From: JAJFFW01 sp965263375
GTDB lineage: Bacteria > Pseudomonadota > Alphaproteobacteria > Caulobacterales > Parvularculaceae
Length of the DNA: 64,000 nt
Direction: 5' to 3'
NCBI GenBank assembly: GCA_965263375.1
Contig: OZ253669.1
Span: 62,001 to 126,000, forward strand
A program made the position numbers and the translations under genes. The notes beneath the pieces were generated by a model. It worked only from the letters and a program-made list of their open reading frames with translations, made no database searches and was not told the origin of the DNA. Of this stretch, positions 53,070 through 60,715 are shown piece after piece (the first letter of the stretch is position 1; each line of letters begins with the position of its first letter).

Positions 53070-53492
53070 CTACCCATGAAACGTTTTTTGCTTTTTAAAT
53101 GATCCCTTCGCGGCAACGCGCATCAAGCGACGAAATTTTGGGCATTCTAAATGGCTTGGTTCTGGGCAATTGGCGGCGTGGCGCAAGCCTTTGGCCATTT
53201 GGCTCAGTTTACGGATTTTTTCTTCCAACTCTTCAGCTTTCGCCTTTAACATTTGACGCTGAATATTTGGCTTTCCGTCAGGGCTGAACATCAATGTGAT
53301 TTCATCAAGGGAAAAACCAGCCGCTTGGCCCAGAACGATCATCGCCAGCTGGTCAAGGACGTCATCATCATACACTCGGCGAAGTCCCCGCCGGCCCGTC
53401 GGTGTGATCAAGCCCTTTTCTTCATAATAACGAAGCGTCGACGCTGGCAGATTCGAGCGCCGCGCAACTTGTGAAATATCAAGCTCTTTCAT
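53070..53492 (-). CDS. MerR-family transcriptional regulator
   Basis: 140 residues. The winged helix-turn-helix is at residues 1-70 (ISQVARRSNLPASTLRYYEEKGLITPTGRRGLRRVYDDD). A dimerisation coiled coil follows (LKAKAEELEEKIRKLSQMAKGL). The effector region has a Cys109-x7-Cys117 pair in NCPEPSHLECPKF. The spacing is not the CxxCxC cluster of SoxR, although the operator upstream looks SoxR-like. It may sense metal or another electrophile. The intergenic region to the divergent methyltransferase contains a MerR-type promoter with a 19-bp spacer. Confidence 0.92.
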   Translation of the reverse strand: MKELDISQVARRSNLPASTLRYYEEKGLITPTGRRGLRRVYDDDVLDQLAMIVLGQAAGFSLDEITLMFSPDGKPNIQRQMLKAKAEELEEKIRKLSQMAKGLRHAANCPEPSHLECPKFRRLMRVAAKGSFKKQKTFHG

Positions 53493-53495
53493 GCC

Positions 53496-53526
53496 TTGAC
53501 CTCAAGTTAACTTGAACTTGTAAGCT
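53496..53526 (+). promoter_or_regulatory. MerR-type promoter with 19-bp spacer and palindromic operator
   Basis: TTGACC (53496-53501), a 19-bp spacer and TAAGCT (53521-53526) upstream of the methyltransferase. The spacer begins with the 14-bp perfect palindrome TCAAGTTAACTTGA (53502-53515). A 19-bp spacer with an operator between the hexamers is the hallmark of promoters that MerR proteins untwist to activate. The same site lies four bases before the divergent merR start. Confidence 0.75.
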
Positions 53527-53577
53527 ATGCGCAACACCCCACAAAGGCAACCAAAACCCAGCAAAGGATCTGTCAAA

Positions 53578-54423
53578 ATGGCGACAAGTAAGAACGCATC
53601 CACCGACCAGGAAACCTATTGGAACGGCAGGGGCAGCGACAGTTGGATCACACTGCAAGAGCTGCTGGATGCAACATTCATCGGCTTTACAAAGCACTTA
53701 GAGTCCATCACGGAGGAATTATCACCCCGCGATCTTTTAGACATCGGCTGCGGAACGGGCTCGACAACCTTGGCCGCCGCGCGCGTCAAAGGAAAAGCGG
53801 GCAGTTGCCATGGTCTTGATATCTCAAAGCCCATGCTAAAACTCGCCAATGAGCGGGCCGCAAAAGAAAAATCACCGGTAGAATTTATCCATGGCGACGC
53901 GCAACATTACAAATTTCCTCAGCATAAATATGACCTTTTAATCTCTCGCTTCGGGGTGATGTTTTTCTCAGATAATTTGGCTGCGTTTTCTAATCTACGC
54001 CGTGCCACAGGCCAAAACGGGCAAACATGTTTTGTCGCTTGGAGAACTGCGGACGAAAACGAATTTTTAAGCGCCGCTGAACGCGCCGCCGCGCCATTTT
54101 TCCCTGATCTTGAGCCGCGACGCGATAATGTGCCAGGGCCCTTGGGCCTTGCCGATAGAGATCGCACACAGGCAATTTTAGAAAAGTCAGGTTGGGCCCA
54201 CGTCAATATAGCGCCATTAGATATCGAATGCCGCTTCCCAAAATCTAAACTTGTTGATTACATCACGCTAATGGGCCCGTTGGGCCAATATTTAAAGCAG
54301 CGGCCCGGTGATGTCGCGAACGAAGCGATGGAGGCTGTTAAGGCCGCCTATGATAAATTCATCGTCGCAGATGATGTCGTTTTTAACGCGGCCTGTTGGG
54401 AAATTAGGGCCAAAGCCGACTAA
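53578..54423 (+). CDS. SAM-dependent class I methyltransferase
   Basis: 281 residues from the ATG at 53578 (AAAGGA upstream). The SAM-binding fold has motif I LLDIGCGTGSTTLAAARV, then CHGLDISKPMLKLANERAA, EFIHGDAQHYKF and YDLLISRFGVMFFSDNLAAF. The substrate-binding C-terminal part has no recognisable specificity motif. It is driven by the MerR-type promoter and is the likely main target of the divergent MerR regulator, so it may modify a toxic compound or a metalloid. Specificity cannot be stated. Confidence 0.9.
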   Translation: MATSKNASTDQETYWNGRGSDSWITLQELLDATFIGFTKHLESITEELSPRDLLDIGCGTGSTTLAAARVKGKAGSCHGLDISKPMLKLANERAAKEKSPVEFIHGDAQHYKFPQHKYDLLISRFGVMFFSDNLAAFSNLRRATGQNGQTCFVAWRTADENEFLSAAERAAAPFFPDLEPRRDNVPGPLGLADRDRTQAILEKSGWAHVNIAPLDIECRFPKSKLVDYITLMGPLGQYLKQRPGDVANEAMEAVKAAYDKFIVADDVVFNAACWEIRAKAD

Positions 54424-54450
54424 GCGCTAAAGCCGACTAAGTTATATTGT

Positions 54451-54486
54451 CTTATGGCCCCGCGCACCACGCCGCAGGGCCATAAG
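54451..54486. terminator. Bidirectional hairpin between methyltransferase and OM barrel genes
   Basis: CTTATGGCCC (54451-54460) / GGGCCATAAG (54477-54486), a perfect 10-bp stem with a 16-nt loop, between two convergent genes. Confidence 0.65.
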
Positions 54487-54497
54487 GACTTGTTGAA

Positions 54498-55625
54498 TTA
54501 AAACATCTTCTGCCAGCCGACAGTCAGTGTCCAGTTTGTTTCCATTTGCGGGCCATTTAGGTCCTGATAAACTGGGATCAACGCTTCGATCGCAATCCGG
54601 TGGCCATTAATAGCGCCAGATTGACCGGCAAAATTAATACCTGGCCCAATTTCTAATCGCTCGCCGCCATGGAAATTCGGGTTCGCCGTTTGAACCGGCG
54701 CCATGATCAAAGCATCACGCCCGTCAATAGCGCTTTGTGCACGGAACTGACCGCGCAGCGAGAATGAAACCCAAGTCGCCGGACCATATTGCGCCCAAGC
54801 GGTGGCATTATGAATATCCCCCAAAGTGTAACCGCCATCACTATTGCCGGTTCGGATGGTTGCACGATATTGCGCGCCCCACGAGAACTGATCGCTATAC
54901 CCATTATAAGTAATGCCCGGTTCCAGATCGAATGTGCCGGAACCAAGCTGCATTGGGTATGGCAAACGCGGCGATGGCGTCATGCCCATTGGCGTTAGAA
55001 TTTGATCGCTCTCGCCAATTGAACCCGTCGGAAGATTTAGCCCCAGGTTTAAATGCGCCTCGTGCTGAAGTGTGCTGTCATTGTTAAACAACCGCACAAG
55101 CGCCGCGACTTTCGTATCGCCAAAGCCGTTTGACTTAGTCGTAAATTCACCGAGGACGTTGGTTCCCATGCCGCCAGCGAAGGTTGTGTGGTCCATTTCT
55201 TTTTCAACGATTTGGCCCATCGCCATCAAAGTGATGGAATTCGTCAGACCATACATCGCGCCGACCATGTACATATCCATCGTCATATCCGTCGGCACAA
55301 CGCGTAAGGTTGGCGGCATGCCAGGGGCGCCCGCGAAAATATTTGGCACAGTGGTCGCGATTGTTTCCGGTGAGACGCTATTCGTTCCAATCCGGTTACC
55401 GCCCATATCCATCCGCATATAGCGCAAGGACATCATAACCTCCCCTTTTTTATGCAAATGGTCGCCCATTACGCCGATTGGCGCGTGGTTTTTGGCAATG
55501 GTATGCCCGCCCTTTGGGTGAGGGCTTTTATGAGAACCATGCCCCTCACTCGCCAAGCTAGGGCTTGTTGCGGCGAAAACCAAAAGACCAGCCGCGAAAG
55601 TCGTTTTTACTGTTTGATACATCAT
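54498..55625 (-). CDS. Outer-membrane beta-barrel protein, Met/His-rich, copper-operon linked
   Basis: 375 residues. A signal peptide (TFAAGLLVFAATSPSLAS) precedes a His-rich segment, EGHGSHKSPHPKGGHT. The remainder has alternating hydrophobic strands ending in WTLTVGWQKMF, with a C-terminal aromatic residue typical of outer-membrane barrels. It matches the MetA-pathway/transporter barrel family often found beside copper genes. Methionine-rich stretches (RYMRMDMGG, TDMTMDMYMVGAMYGL) suggest Cu(I) contact. It is the last gene of the DUF2946-PCu(A)C-barrel unit on the minus strand. A role in copper efflux or uptake across the outer membrane is inferred. Confidence 0.72.
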   Translation of the reverse strand: MMYQTVKTTFAAGLLVFAATSPSLASEGHGSHKSPHPKGGHTIAKNHAPIGVMGDHLHKKGEVMMSLRYMRMDMGGNRIGTNSVSPETIATTVPNIFAGAPGMPPTLRVVPTDMTMDMYMVGAMYGLTNSITLMAMGQIVEKEMDHTTFAGGMGTNVLGEFTTKSNGFGDTKVAALVRLFNNDSTLQHEAHLNLGLNLPTGSIGESDQILTPMGMTPSPRLPYPMQLGSGTFDLEPGITYNGYSDQFSWGAQYRATIRTGNSDGGYTLGDIHNATAWAQYGPATWVSFSLRGQFRAQSAIDGRDALIMAPVQTANPNFHGGERLEIGPGINFAGQSGAINGHRIAIEALIPVYQDLNGPQMETNWTLTVGWQKMF

Positions 55626-55736
55626 GCACTCTCTATGCGCCTGCTGCGCATATTTTGATGGAAAATTTAAATGGGATGCTTCCGGATTATTTCCATAATC
55701 CGAAAAAATTTGTTCACGCTTTACTGCGGAATAAAT

Positions 55737-56261
55737 TTAGTGATGACCGCTATGATCATTATGGCCCTTATGGGCGCTATGGTCCGTCTTTGCGGTGTCT
55801 GTTTTCGGTGTTTCAACCTTAACCGTGACAGTGACGGCGCCAGCTTTTTCAAACACAAGCTCTATTGGAAAGCTCTCGCCCTCCACCAACTGTGTTTCAA
55901 GGCCGATCAACATAATATGATCGCCGCCGGGCGCCGCCTTGGCCGTGCCCTTCGCTTTAACGAGAAGACCATTCTTAGCGACAGCCATTTTCGCAAGGCC
56001 TTTTACATCACGCGTAGATTTATGAATTTCAACAAATTTCGCCCGGTCGCTTTTTACCGCAATCAAACGATCGTCTTGATCGCCATTATTGATAAGTGTG
56101 AGGTAAGCTGCGCCAGGCAGACCTGCGCCAGCTGTTGGCGCAGCCCATGGGTGATCAATTTTAATTGTCCCGTGGGTAAAGTCATGGGCGTTAGCATTCG
56201 CCGACAGGCCCATAAAGATTGCCGTCATCATCACAAGACGGAGTTTTGTTTTGTTGAACAT
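55737..56261 (-). CDS. Periplasmic PCu(A)C copper chaperone
   Basis: 174 residues from the ATG at 56261 (AAGG upstream). The signal peptide is MTAIFMGLSANANA. The copper motif H(M)x10Mx21HxM is present: the first part in FVEIHKSTRDVKGLAKM and the second in GGDHIMLIGL. The C-terminal tail is His-rich (HSAHKGHNDHSGHH), adding metal-binding capacity. PCu(A)C proteins deliver Cu(I) to the CuA site of cytochrome oxidase, often with a SCO protein such as the one at 949. The gene overlaps or nearly touches the upstream DUF2946 gene. Confidence 0.92.
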   Translation of the reverse strand: MFNKTKLRLVMMTAIFMGLSANANAHDFTHGTIKIDHPWAAPTAGAGLPGAAYLTLINNGDQDDRLIAVKSDRAKFVEIHKSTRDVKGLAKMAVAKNGLLVKAKGTAKAAPGGDHIMLIGLETQLVEGESFPIELVFEKAGAVTVTVKVETPKTDTAKTDHSAHKGHNDHSGHH

Positions 56262-56305
56262 TTGAAAAAACCTTATTGTTAAAAACGTCGTTAAAGCGAG
56301 GCGTT

Positions 56306-56734
56306 TCAAACAACAGGAGGCGAACGGGCGCCAAGCGGCGGCCCCGTTTTATAAATCCAATCAGTAACCTGACGCCTTGGCGCATCCTGCGCATCAAGGA
56401 AAGCGTAAGGCCCTTGTAGAGTTAACTTAAAGGGATCAATAAAGATTTCCTGCGCCGCTACACAGGCGGGGCAATGGTCGTCACTTGCGCCCGTATCACC
56501 GTCTTTATCAGAGGCATCCAAAAGGCTTTGGTACAAATCTTGGACTTTATCAGCGTCCGCGTTACCGGCCAAAGTTGGCGGCGTACCGCACCAAAGCATC
56601 GCCACATCAAATTTTGGCCCCGCCATAAGGCTGACCAAATTGGGCGCGAGCGCTTGAACACCCATCAATATCGCGCAGAAGGCGAATATCAAATTGGGCC
56701 GCTGACCGCGCCGTGATGCTCGAGCAAAATACAT
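56306..56734 (-). CDS. DUF2946 family protein
   Basis: 142 residues. The DUF2946 pattern is visible: an N-terminal hydrophobic helix (IFAFCAILMGVQALAPNLVSLM), a CPAC pair in DDHCPACVAAQEIF, and the C-terminal GARSPPVV, the family's R-(A/S)-P-P end. These proteins accompany copper or zinc genes but their activity is unknown. It is first in the three-gene copper unit, and the region upstream contains the palindrome TAGTCATGACTA and a tandem 22-bp repeat. Confidence 0.78.
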   Translation of the reverse strand: MYFARASRRGQRPNLIFAFCAILMGVQALAPNLVSLMAGPKFDVAMLWCGTPPTLAGNADADKVQDLYQSLLDASDKDGDTGASDDHCPACVAAQEIFIDPFKLTLQGPYAFLDAQDAPRRQVTDWIYKTGPPLGARSPPVV

Positions 56735-56758
56735 GAACGGATCAATACCATCTGTGCG

Positions 56759-56770
56759 TAGTCATGACTA
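56759..56770. promoter_or_regulatory. 12-bp perfect palindrome upstream of copper unit
   Basis: TAGTCATGACTA (56759-56770), 25 bp before the DUF2946 start, is in a position to be the operator of the copper-type unit. The regulator is not identified. Confidence 0.45.
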
Positions 56771-56800
56771 TCACTTCATGCTGCGCCCTAGCGCCGCAAA

Positions 56801-56850
56801 GTCAAATGGGGTTGGGGCCCCATTTGACGGGGGTTGGGGCCCCATTTGAC
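56801..56850. repeat. Hairpin plus tandem 22-bp repeat
   Basis: GTCAAATGGGG (56801-56811) pairs with CCCCATTTGAC (56818-56828). The 21-bp piece at 56808-56828 is then repeated exactly at 56830-56850. Its first bases are GGGGTTGGGG and its last CCCATTTGAC. Period 22 bp. Located between DUF1491 and the copper unit, so it may terminate the former or regulate the latter. Confidence 0.85.
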
Positions 56851-56915
56851 AGGGGACCATTGGCGGATGGTAACTTTTACTAAGGCAATTATACCAAGCG
56901 CTTTATAATTCTGAC

Positions 56916-57260
56916 TTAAAGGAAACTGCGCCCCTCGCGGTCCTCAACCTCAACAACCCAAAGATCTGGATCGATATTGCTTTGGCGTTCAATCCACTTA
57001 TCCGCATCAGCCTCTTGCCCAACGCCGTCCTCATCCGCCTTTTCTTGAGCAGATAGCATATCGACCCAAATTGTCTCGCCTTCCATATCGATGCCTTGCC
57101 CGAAAAGCTTAACCCGGCCCGGCGCCATCAATATCTTGATCGCGACAGCCCCCGCATCAACATCACCTTTTCGCGCAACAACGCCAAAAGCCCCAGCCGA
57201 GGTGACACGGCGCAAATACGCTTGAACCCAAATTTCGGTTTTGAGGCGCGGGACACGCAT
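56916..57260 (-). CDS. DUF1491 family protein
   Basis: 114 residues. The family pattern is complete: RLKTEIWVQAYLRRVTSAGAFGVVARKGDVDAGAVAIKI at the start, a WVDMLSAQEK middle and DPDLWVVEVEDREGRSFL at the end. DUF1491 occurs mainly in alphaproteobacteria; its function is not established. The gene follows the histidine kinase on the same strand by 18 bp and is probably cotranscribed with it, so a signalling-related role is conceivable but unproven. Confidence 0.92.
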   Translation of the reverse strand: MRVPRLKTEIWVQAYLRRVTSAGAFGVVARKGDVDAGAVAIKILMAPGRVKLFGQGIDMEGETIWVDMLSAQEKADEDGVGQEADADKWIERQSNIDPDLWVVEVEDREGRSFL

Positions 57261-57278
57261 TCTTCCCTGAGGCCTTAA

Positions 57279-58556
57279 CTATGCAGCGCTTTTGCGCGCT
57301 GCGATCTCGCGGCGATAGTCTGCAATACGATCAAGTTGCGAGTGAACGATAATTTCCTCAACTTGCTGACGATTACGATCACCCTTACGCACTGGGCGCA
57401 CCGGCGCATCAGCGATCGGCAGGATCAACGTCGCCTCAACCCCTTCACCGGGTGCACTGTTAAGCTCTAAACTGCCGCCATGCGCCTCAGCGAGCGCAAA
57501 ACACAAAGAAAGACCAAGCCCGTGGCCGCCAGCGCCGCGCACACCCTTCGCATGGGTTTCGGTGAAACGTGGGCCAAGCCGGGCAAGTTCTTGCGCACTC
57601 ATCCCAACACCAGTGTCAATAACTTGCGCTATGATATGCTCGTCATCATGGCGCAGCCTTAACGTTACGCCCCCATGGCTGGTGAACTTGATAGCGTTGG
57701 ACAAAAGGTTAATTAAGATACGCCGAACCGCAGCACGATCAGCATAACTTTCAGGTAAATCGCCAAGTGCTTCGATCGACAAGGCTAGCCCCGCCGACGC
57801 CGCACTATCGCGCACCATTGAGACGCATTCACGCGCCAACGCGCTGACATCTGTCATCTCTTTTTTTAGCGCAAAGCCTTCGCCTTCATGTTTGGCCATA
57901 TCAAGGATGGTTGTTGTCAGCGTCATCAAATGACTGCCGGCGGTTTGAATGTCCTCTACATATTCAGAATATTTCTCATGTCCCAGCGGGCCAAATGTCT
58001 CCTCTCGGATAACATCCGTGAACCCCATAATGGCGTTTAAGGGGGTCTTCATCTCGTGGCTTAGATCGGCAAGCGCTTGCAAATTCTGAGTTTGCCCATC
58101 TTCATTTACTTGCTCATCCCTTGGGTTTGGCTCTAGCGCCCCCAAAGCATCAGAACAATCAGTCAATAAGACAAGGCGCTCCTCACCGTCAGCGCGCAAC
58201 CGTAGAGATAGTGTTTGGATGAGCCCATCAGCATGTTTGACGTTTATTGCACACACACCTGCTTGCCCCGACCGGATCAGCGCGCTAAGGCCGTTGCTGT
58301 CAAATTTTTGCGTAAGTTTCGGCGCAAGCATCGGCGCACATGTGGCGGCAAAGTCGCGCCCTACCATTGACCCCGCCATACCAAGCAGCGCCGCCGCGCC
58401 GTCACTTTCCTGTATGACTTGACCATCAGCACTAAGACGCAGCACCGCACTCGCGCCATCGCCCTTCCAGGCCGGACCCTTGGCGAGCGGCGCACCGATG
58501 ATCGGCAACCCCGCCAAAAAATTTTTGACTTTATTCATCAACGGGACGGACGTCAT
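57279..58556 (-). CDS. PAS-domain histidine kinase, soluble
   Basis: 425 residues without clear transmembrane helices. An N-terminal PAS-like domain (about 30-130, with SADGQVIQESDGAAALLGMAGSMVG) is followed by HisKA with the H-box ADLSHEMKTPLNAIMGFTDVIREETFGPLG and an ATPase with NLLSNAIKFTSHGG, DTGVGM and GAGGHGLGLSLC. The PAS-HisKA-HATPase order and H-box resemble cell-cycle and developmental kinases (PleC/DivJ-like) of alphaproteobacteria. No response regulator is adjacent. It is cotranscribed with DUF1491 and divergent across a 551-bp region from a secreted-protein gene. Start could be 58538. Confidence 0.9.
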   Translation of the reverse strand: MTSVPLMNKVKNFLAGLPIIGAPLAKGPAWKGDGASAVLRLSADGQVIQESDGAAALLGMAGSMVGRDFAATCAPMLAPKLTQKFDSNGLSALIRSGQAGVCAINVKHADGLIQTLSLRLRADGEERLVLLTDCSDALGALEPNPRDEQVNEDGQTQNLQALADLSHEMKTPLNAIMGFTDVIREETFGPLGHEKYSEYVEDIQTAGSHLMTLTTTILDMAKHEGEGFALKKEMTDVSALARECVSMVRDSAASAGLALSIEALGDLPESYADRAAVRRILINLLSNAIKFTSHGGVTLRLRHDDEHIIAQVIDTGVGMSAQELARLGPRFTETHAKGVRGAGGHGLGLSLCFALAEAHGGSLELNSAPGEGVEATLILPIADAPVRPVRKGDRNRQQVEEIIVHSQLDRIADYRREIAARKSAA

Positions 58557-58843
58557 GAACCCTCAAAAAATCGATCAATCGTATGGCCGCATACATCGCA
58601 TGGCTAACCAAAGCTTAACCAACAGGCGACGATTCTTGCCGACGCATTAAACATCGCACAGTGTTTGTTAACAAAAGCTGAACGCGGGCATACTATATCC
58701 GAATTGGGAATACGCCTCATATAACGCAATAAAAACAATATCATAAACAGCAAACGCCGGCCTGCCCAACCCACTATTTCAAGCGCAATGATGCTGTGGT
58801 ACCCCCCTTAAACCTTAACATGTCACAAAATTTTCAGATTGAT

Positions 58844-58872
58844 TTGACCAATTCGACATGTCGAATTTTAGT
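58844..58872 (+). promoter_or_regulatory. Promoter with 18-bp perfect palindrome as spacer
   Basis: TTGACC (58844-58849) is followed by the perfect palindrome AATTCGACATGTCGAATT (58850-58867). A TTTAGT (58867-58872) or TTAGTT -10 lies at 17-18 bp spacing. The operator fills the whole spacer, so a dimeric repressor or a MerR-type activator could control it. The nearest downstream gene is the secreted protein at 59108. Confidence 0.6.
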
Positions 58873-58993
58873 TTAATGCGCTAGCTTTTACGAAGTTGGC
58901 TTTAATGACTCTATAGTAAGGTCTTAACGCAAGCGGGATAGACGGCGCACGAATTGATTGTATTTATTTTCAGTGGGCAAGTTATGGCGGTAT

Positions 58994-59025
58994 GATTATA
59001 AAGCGTTATAAGTCGCCTTATAATC
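58994..59025 (+). promoter_or_regulatory. Leader hairpin upstream of secreted-protein gene
   Basis: GATTATAAAGCG (58994-59005) pairs with CGCCTTATAATC (59014-59025) with one mismatch and an 8-nt loop, 82 bp before the ATG. It could be a leader structure in the mRNA or a DNA operator. Confidence 0.4.
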
Positions 59026-59107
59026 ACCTTCTACTTGGCTTAAACCTGGGATAATTTATCTGGCTTTTTGGCCGTCTGCTCTAAGTCATCCGAATATTAG
59101 GAGAAGA

Positions 59108-60112
59108 ATGTCGATGTTGCGTTCCAGGCAAGGCTATAAAAATCACTCTACTCTCGCCCGTAAAGGGGCTCTTGCAGCGGTAATTGCTGGCGTGTTTTCG
59201 ACCGGCGTCCTCGCCGACACATTAGCCCAACCGCAAACATCAGCGCTTGAAAAGCGTGCAGCAGAATATGTGCGATACCGCCAAGATGTCGTCGCGATTG
59301 AAACGGCGCCATTAGAAAAGCCCTCCGCCACTCGCGACGCCCATAAACGTCTCGCCGCCCATGACCCTGAAGCCTTGTCTTCTGGATGGGTTGCTTATGC
59401 GGCGCTCGTCGCGGCTGATACGCCTGAGTTCGCTGCTGCTTTACGCAAAGCCATTGGCGGATCATCACAAAGCAAACGCGCGCGCTTTTTCACCAAATTA
59501 TCAAAAGACCCTTCTTATCCGCGCAAACTAAAAGGCGCTAAAGAAGCAACAGAACGGGTTCTGGCGATGACAACAAAAGACGCCAGTCGGTTTTACGCCC
59601 TTGGTGAGAGCTTTAAATCCGAAGCTTACGCGATGCAGAAAACTTCTTGGGGTAAGAAGCGCATTGCCGCGAGCTCCAAGCGAATTAGCGAAGCATCAAA
59701 ATTCGCCGCCGATCGCGGCGACGCCTCAGCGCCTTCTTTAAAAGTATCCACGAATAAAGGCGTTACAGCACCAATGCTGGCTAGCATGAAAGAAGACACT
59801 TGGGCTTTTGACTGGGGTGCGGAAAGCGAACCAGGCCGTATGACCGAGCAAAATGCGCAAGTCATTATGGACCGGGTGTTAAACCTTGCGGCGCGTTACG
59901 CCGTCGGCGGCATGAACGAAAAACTTGTTGAGGTTTACGCACAGAATAACAAAAGCAAGCAATGCCTTTCTATGGCGAAGCTTACGCTAACCCAATGCAT
60001 CGCCGCCACACGCTCCCCTTATGAAGAGGCGTTCTGCTTAGGCGAACATGGCCTTAACGACATTGGCGGTTGCCTTGGTTGGGTCGCTAGCGTGAATGCG
60101 AACGCCAGCTAA
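59108..60112 (+). CDS. Secreted protein of unknown function with C-terminal cysteine motif
   Basis: 334 residues. A signal peptide (GALAAVIAGVFSTGVLADTLA) follows a short basic n-region, preceded by AGGAGAAG as ribosome site. The body is mainly helical (residues 60-230). The last 60 residues hold four cysteines in SKQCLSMAKLTLTQCIAA, FCLGEHG and GGCLGW, which could form disulfides or bind metal. I recognise no family. It probably lives in the periplasm. It has a long leader with strong regulatory signals, so it may be highly regulated. A terminator follows it. Confidence 0.8.
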   Translation: MSMLRSRQGYKNHSTLARKGALAAVIAGVFSTGVLADTLAQPQTSALEKRAAEYVRYRQDVVAIETAPLEKPSATRDAHKRLAAHDPEALSSGWVAYAALVAADTPEFAAALRKAIGGSSQSKRARFFTKLSKDPSYPRKLKGAKEATERVLAMTTKDASRFYALGESFKSEAYAMQKTSWGKKRIAASSKRISEASKFAADRGDASAPSLKVSTNKGVTAPMLASMKEDTWAFDWGAESEPGRMTEQNAQVIMDRVLNLAARYAVGGMNEKLVEVYAQNNKSKQCLSMAKLTLTQCIAATRSPYEEAFCLGEHGLNDIGGCLGWVASVNANAS

Positions 60113-60118
60113 AAGCTT

Positions 60119-60156
60119 TTGGCCATACTCTTAACTTGAAAAGTATGGCCAATTTT
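60119..60156 (+). terminator. Rho-independent terminator after secreted-protein gene
   Basis: TTGGCCATACT (60119-60129) / AGTATGGCCAA (60142-60152), a perfect 11-bp stem with a 12-nt loop and TTTT tail. A further CTTGGCCATACC follows at 60157-60168. Confidence 0.85.
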
Positions 60157-60282
60157 CTTGGCCATACCTGGAATATAACGGCGTTTTAGCCGCGCGAATG
60201 CCCCAAGCGGCCCAAGCCCTTAGGACGCTTGGCCGCTTTGATGCTTCTTGTCGTGCGCCGCATTATCGCTTATCTCCCGGAC

Positions 60283-60690
60283 ATGACTGATTTTCAAACA
60301 ATTGTTGATGATTTTGCTTTCCTTGATGACTGGGATGATCGGTATAAATATCTGATCGACCTTGGAAAAAACCTTCCCCCCTACCCAGAAGATAAACGCG
60401 ACGATGATCACAAAGTGCGCGGATGCGCCAGCCAGGTATGGCTTTATTCAACGATCGAAAACAACCGCTTGCGCCTTCAAGGCGACAGCGACGCGCATAT
60501 TGTGCGCGGCCTCGTCGCCGTCGTCCTCGCCTTATTTGACGGCAAAACCCTTAGCCAAGCAGAGAGCCTTAATACACAAGACGCCCTTAAGCCATTGGAC
60601 CTTGACGGGCATTTAACCCCTCAACGATCAAATGGCCTGAGCGCAATGGTTGCGCGCATTCAGGCGCTTGCCAAAGGCGAACAACAATAG
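60283..60690 (+). CDS. sufE: SufE family Fe-S cluster assembly sulfur acceptor
   Basis: 135 residues from the ATG at 60283, which starts the family's first helix FQTIVDDFAFLDDWDDRYKYLIDLGKNLPP. The active-site Cys48 is in HKVRGCASQVWLYS, and later conserved segments are DAHIVRGLVAVVLALFDGKT and LTPQRSNGLSAMVARI. SufE accepts sulfur from SufS as persulfide and passes it to SufB. No other suf gene is in the window. The 18 codons upstream in the open frame look unrelated. It is convergent with the HdaB-like gene, with a hairpin at the stop. Confidence 0.93.
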   Translation: MTDFQTIVDDFAFLDDWDDRYKYLIDLGKNLPPYPEDKRDDDHKVRGCASQVWLYSTIENNRLRLQGDSDAHIVRGLVAVVLALFDGKTLSQAESLNTQDALKPLDLDGHLTPQRSNGLSAMVARIQALAKGEQQ

Positions 60691-60707
60691 CCCCATTCAT
60701 TTGGGGC
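60690..60707. terminator. Small hairpin at sufE stop
   Basis: GCCCCA (60690-60695) / TGGGGC (60702-60707) with a 6-nt loop, overlapping the sufE stop codon and lying between two convergent genes; a weak terminator. Confidence 0.35.
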
Positions 60708-60715
60708 CCTAAGCC

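Larger units (their letters stand above)
58557..59107. other. 551-bp intergenic region with strong regulatory signals
   Basis: No open frame with coding character. It contains the 18-bp palindrome/promoter, a hairpin at 58994-59025, and A+T-rich DNA typical of regulated promoters. It lies between divergent genes for a histidine kinase and a secreted protein. If the promoter is real the transcript has a leader of more than 200 nt. Confidence 0.6.

Noticed and set aside
53070..53492. SoxR
   Set aside because: The operator is SoxR-like, but the protein lacks the CxxCxCx5C iron-sulfur cluster.
54412..54441. Tandem AAAGCCGACTAAG at the methyltransferase stop
   Set aside because: A simple 17-bp duplication over the stop codon without further signal.
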